Assembly (NCBI GenBank): GCA_027624715.1
Contig: JAQBTV010000002.1
Span: forward strand, 186,636-250,635
Direction of reading: 5' to 3'
DNA length: 64,000 bases
DNA from: Pseudomonadota bacterium
GTDB lineage: Bacteria > Pseudomonadota > Gammaproteobacteria > Burkholderiales > Eutrophovitaceae
The notes beneath the pieces were generated by a model. The model ran no database searches and was not told the origin of the DNA. It saw only the letters and a program-made list of their open reading frames with translations. Each line of letters begins with the position of its first letter. Position 1 is the stretch's first letter. This document shows positions 62,299 to 64,000 of this stretch, piece by piece. Both the position numbers and the translations under genes were made by a program.

Positions 62299-62814
62299 CT
62301 AGAGTGTTGAATTTTTACTAATCAAGCCACATGCAATGACTCGGTTAGAGCTGCTGCCCTCCACCTTGAATGTCAAAAGTAATGATCTTCCTAGGATGCT
62401 GTCATTTCGCGGGCCCGTTAACTTTGCTCCCAAAAGAGTGAAGTGAGATTCAGCTGTGCCATTCTCGTCAGCAACGACATCACCCAGATCTCCAAAGTGT
62501 GGTTTGTTAGTGTCTATTAGTCCTAAGTTATAGTTACTAGGCTTAAACAGTTTTCCAGTGCTTCCTGCTAAGGGATCTCGACAATCTCCAACTTCATAGA
62601 TGCGAAGATTGTGCACGCTATGCGGCACTAAGTTTGATAAGTAGACTTGAACTTTTAGAAAACCCCCGCTGTCATAAAACCGAACCGTTCCATTGCCTTT
62701 TTGGCCACTAATCGGAGCTAAAACAGATACAGCACTACATCCCCATACCAACGAAGTTGCGATGGCGATAATGGTGATTTGAATAAGAGACTTTGAAAAG
62801 TAGTTAACTTGCAT
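62299..62814 (-). CDS. Inactive-looking Cu/Zn-SOD-like lipoprotein
   Basis: A 171-residue protein with an N-terminal lipoprotein signal (hydrophobic ~9-25, cysteine C26 after LVWG). The mature part follows the Cu/Zn superoxide dismutase fold: VYLSNLVPHSVHNLRIYEVGDC, GSTGKLFKP, PHFGDLGDVVADENGTAE, SILGRSLLL and RVIACGLI align with the SOD landmarks. But the copper His-x-His (normally FHIHE) is Arg-x-Tyr, the His of GGHFNP is lost, the second zinc His is absent and the late His (VVHA) is Thr. Only the HFGDLG His and Asp and the two disulfide cysteines remain. Dismutase activity is therefore very unlikely. Its gene precedes aat by eight bases. Confidence 0.78.
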   Translation of the reverse strand: MQVNYFSKSLIQITIIAIATSLVWGCSAVSVLAPISGQKGNGTVRFYDSGGFLKVQVYLSNLVPHSVHNLRIYEVGDCRDPLAGSTGKLFKPSNYNLGLIDTNKPHFGDLGDVVADENGTAESHFTLLGAKLTGPRNDSILGRSLLLTFKVEGSSSNRVIACGLISKNSTL

Positions 62815-62830
62815 TTTATTAGGCGAATAA

Positions 62831-62842
62831 TGAAGTACTTCA
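62831..62842. promoter_or_regulatory. Palindrome upstream of SOD-like gene
   Basis: A perfect 12-base palindrome, TGAAGTACTTCA, lies 17 bases before the ATG of the SOD-like lipoprotein gene in the divergent spacer. It could be an operator; nothing else supports this. Confidence 0.3.
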
Positions 62843-62978
62843 AGTATTAAATCAGCTAAACTTACATAATATTTTTCTGCTTAACTTAAGTTGTGGGCTC
62901 ACGATGGCTCTCGGAGATTATAATACCCCAAAATAATTACTTTTTAGCGTATTACTATTAAATTTCTCAATACTCTGA

Positions 62979-63542
62979 ATGAAAACTGAGATGCATATCA
63001 GCTCGGATCCTTCTTTATGGGTCACTAAGTGTTCAAAGTTGCTAAGGCCTGGATCAAAAGTGTTAGATTTGGCGTGTGGGTCAGGTCGGCACGCCCGTTA
63101 CCTAGCCGATAGAGGACATTCTGTTACGGCCGTGGATAAAGATGCCGAATCGTTGGCGCAATGCGCAACGTTTAGTGGTATCCATGTGATCGAATTTGAT
63201 TTGGAAATCGGGGTTTGGCCGTTTCTAGAGGATAAGTTTGATGGAATTATCGTGACAAATTATTTACATCGACCAATCATGCCTCATATTGTCAATGGGC
63301 TATCTGATTTGGGAGTCTTGATTTACGAGACTTTCATGGTTGGGAATGAACGTTTTGGTCGACCTAGCAATTCAGAATTTTTGTTGCGAGCCAATGAGTT
63401 GATTGATGTGGTTCGAGAAAAGCTGCAGGTAGTTATGTATGAGGCAGGTCCGGTTAGTCTACCTAAGCCTGCTTATATCCAAAGAATTTGTGCGGTTTCT
63501 CGCGATTATGAATTTGCTGAAAAACGTCTGCCTGACGATTGA
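62979..63542 (+). CDS. Class I SAM-dependent methyltransferase
   Basis: A 187-residue protein with the SAM-binding glycine motif VLDLACGSGRHARYLADRG (residues ~28-46) and the acidic AVDKDAES loop that follows. The post-motif DGIIVTNYLHRP (~83-94) and VLIYETFMVGNERFGRP resemble the small TehB-like methyltransferases found directly upstream of dapA in betaproteobacteria. The substrate is unknown. ATG 62979 begins MKTEMHISSDPSLWV; ATG 62991 is an alternative. dapA starts 59 bases downstream. Confidence 0.85.
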   Translation: MKTEMHISSDPSLWVTKCSKLLRPGSKVLDLACGSGRHARYLADRGHSVTAVDKDAESLAQCATFSGIHVIEFDLEIGVWPFLEDKFDGIIVTNYLHRPIMPHIVNGLSDLGVLIYETFMVGNERFGRPSNSEFLLRANELIDVVREKLQVVMYEAGPVSLPKPAYIQRICAVSRDYEFAEKRLPDD

Positions 63543-63601
63543 TTCAGGTAGAATTGTCCACCTAACTTAGGTACTAATTTTCTTTCAATTTGGAGGTGGC
63601 G

Positions 63602-64000
63602 ATGTTGGTCGGAAGCCTTGTTGCTATTGTGACCCCAATGTATGAGGACGGCAGCCTGGACTACGTGTCTTTTGGGCGTTTGATTGATTGGCATATCGAT
63701 TGCGGAACCCGTGGGATCGTAGTGGTTGGCACGACGGGAGAGTCGCCAACAGTGGCCATCGATGAGCATACAGCATTAATCGAGTATGCAGTGAAGCACG
63801 TAGCTGGTCGGGTTCCCGTGGTCGCTGGCACAGGTGCTAATTCGACGGCTGAGGCTATTGAGCTATCAGTCCACGCTCAAAAGGTTGGAGCCGATATGAG
63901 TTTATCGGTCGTTCCTTACTACAACAAACCTACTCAAGAGGGCTTATATAGGCATTTCCGTAAAATTGCTGAATCGGTTGATATACCTCTAATCTTATAC
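63602..64000 (+). CDS. dapA: 4-hydroxy-tetrahydrodipicolinate synthase (5' part)
   Basis: DapA condenses pyruvate with aspartate semialdehyde, the first committed step to lysine and diaminopimelate. The window ends after 133 codons, with the frame open. Visible are [10 protein letters not shown] (4-13), the GTTGES motif (43-48, catalytic Thr44), [12 protein letters not shown] (103-114, with Tyr107) and the last residue, Tyr133, which matches the catalytic tyrosine of the family; the Schiff-base lysine lies beyond the window. GGAGGTG precedes ATG 63602. Confidence 0.95.
   Translation, partial: MLVGSLVAIVTPMYEDGSLDYVSFGRLIDWHIDCGTRGIVVVGTTGESPTVAIDEHTALIEYAVKHVAGRVPVVAGTGANSTAEAIELSVHAQKVGADMSLSVVPYYNKPTQEGLYRHFRKIAESVDIPLILY

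Noticed and set aside
1-64000. CRISPR arrays, tRNA or rRNA genes, insertion sequences and prophage
   Set aside because: No regularly spaced direct repeats, cloverleaf-like conserved tRNA sequences, transposase or phage-protein frames were noticed on either strand. Without a covariance search a divergent RNA could still be missed.

Overview
The window looks like a housekeeping-rich chromosomal segment of a betaproteobacterium with moderate GC (mid-40s percent by eye, not computed). The taxonomic inference rests on gene order and families: a split-alpha NAD(P) transhydrogenase, glyA-nrdR-ribD-ribE-ribBA-ribH-nusB, thiL-pgpA-pncC, recA-recX-alaS, a waaF / CHCC zinc-finger / ilvE / YhdP / tldD neighbourhood, an rnfB-like gene next to nth, and bpt-aat next to pyrD. 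No rRNA, tRNA, insertion sequence, phage gene or CRISPR array was seen. Coding density is high. At least five genes seem to start with TTG and four with GTG.

Layout. 1-2.5 kb: transhydrogenase subunits and a flavin reductase-like protein. 2.5-5.7 kb (minus): MobA-like nucleotidyltransferase, amidase, tsaE and a LysR regulator divergent from ilvD (5.9-7.6 kb). 7.6-9.1 kb: a DUF465 protein, an exported RraA-like protein, and a gene-free stretch with an orphan leftward terminator. 9.1-15.1 kb: LysR regulator, then parE, a DUF3859-like exported protein and parC. 15.1-30.6 kb is the more accessory part: two DUF1330 proteins, nitronate monooxygenase, a small lipoprotein, RbgA-type GTPase, MFS transporter, DUF1499 protein, GMC oxidoreductase, K+/H+ antiporter, thiolase, M61 peptidase, epoxide hydrolase, an exported protein of unknown function and a GNAT acetyltransferase. 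30.6-33 kb: cstA with a 58-residue YbdD partner. 33-45.8 kb (plus): one-carbon, riboflavin, pantothenate and thiamine genes, then recA-recX-alaS. 45.8-50.4 kb (minus): ilvE, a broken zinc-finger gene, waaF, a YheT hydrolase and a phosphohexomutase. 50.6-58.4 kb: YhdP, tldD, a cobalamin-type binding protein facing a corrinoid adenosyltransferase, and two small cytochromes c. 58.4-62.8 kb (minus): nth, rnfB-like, pyrD, bpt, aat and an inactive-looking Cu/Zn-SOD-like lipoprotein. The end: a methyltransferase and the 5' part of dapA.

How the genes work together. ilvD and ilvE belong to branched-chain amino acid synthesis, and panB draws on the same 2-ketoisovalerate. glyA supplies the methylene-tetrahydrofolate that panB uses. 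ribD/ribE/ribBA/ribH form a near-complete riboflavin set, but the cyclohydrolase half of RibBA is degenerate, so GTP cyclohydrolase II must be elsewhere. Aat and Bpt are the two N-end-rule aminoacyl transferases. The BtuF-like protein and the adenosyltransferase suggest uptake and activation of cobalamin.

The most unusual items are: (i) the zinc-finger gene between ilvE and waaF, which keeps all four metal ligands but has two in-frame TAA codons; (ii) a Cu/Zn-SOD-fold lipoprotein that has lost nearly all metal ligands; (iii) an RraA-type aldolase homologue with a signal peptide; (iv) an intrinsic terminator with no gene upstream of it at 8.7 kb. I did not find a convincing new multi-gene system.
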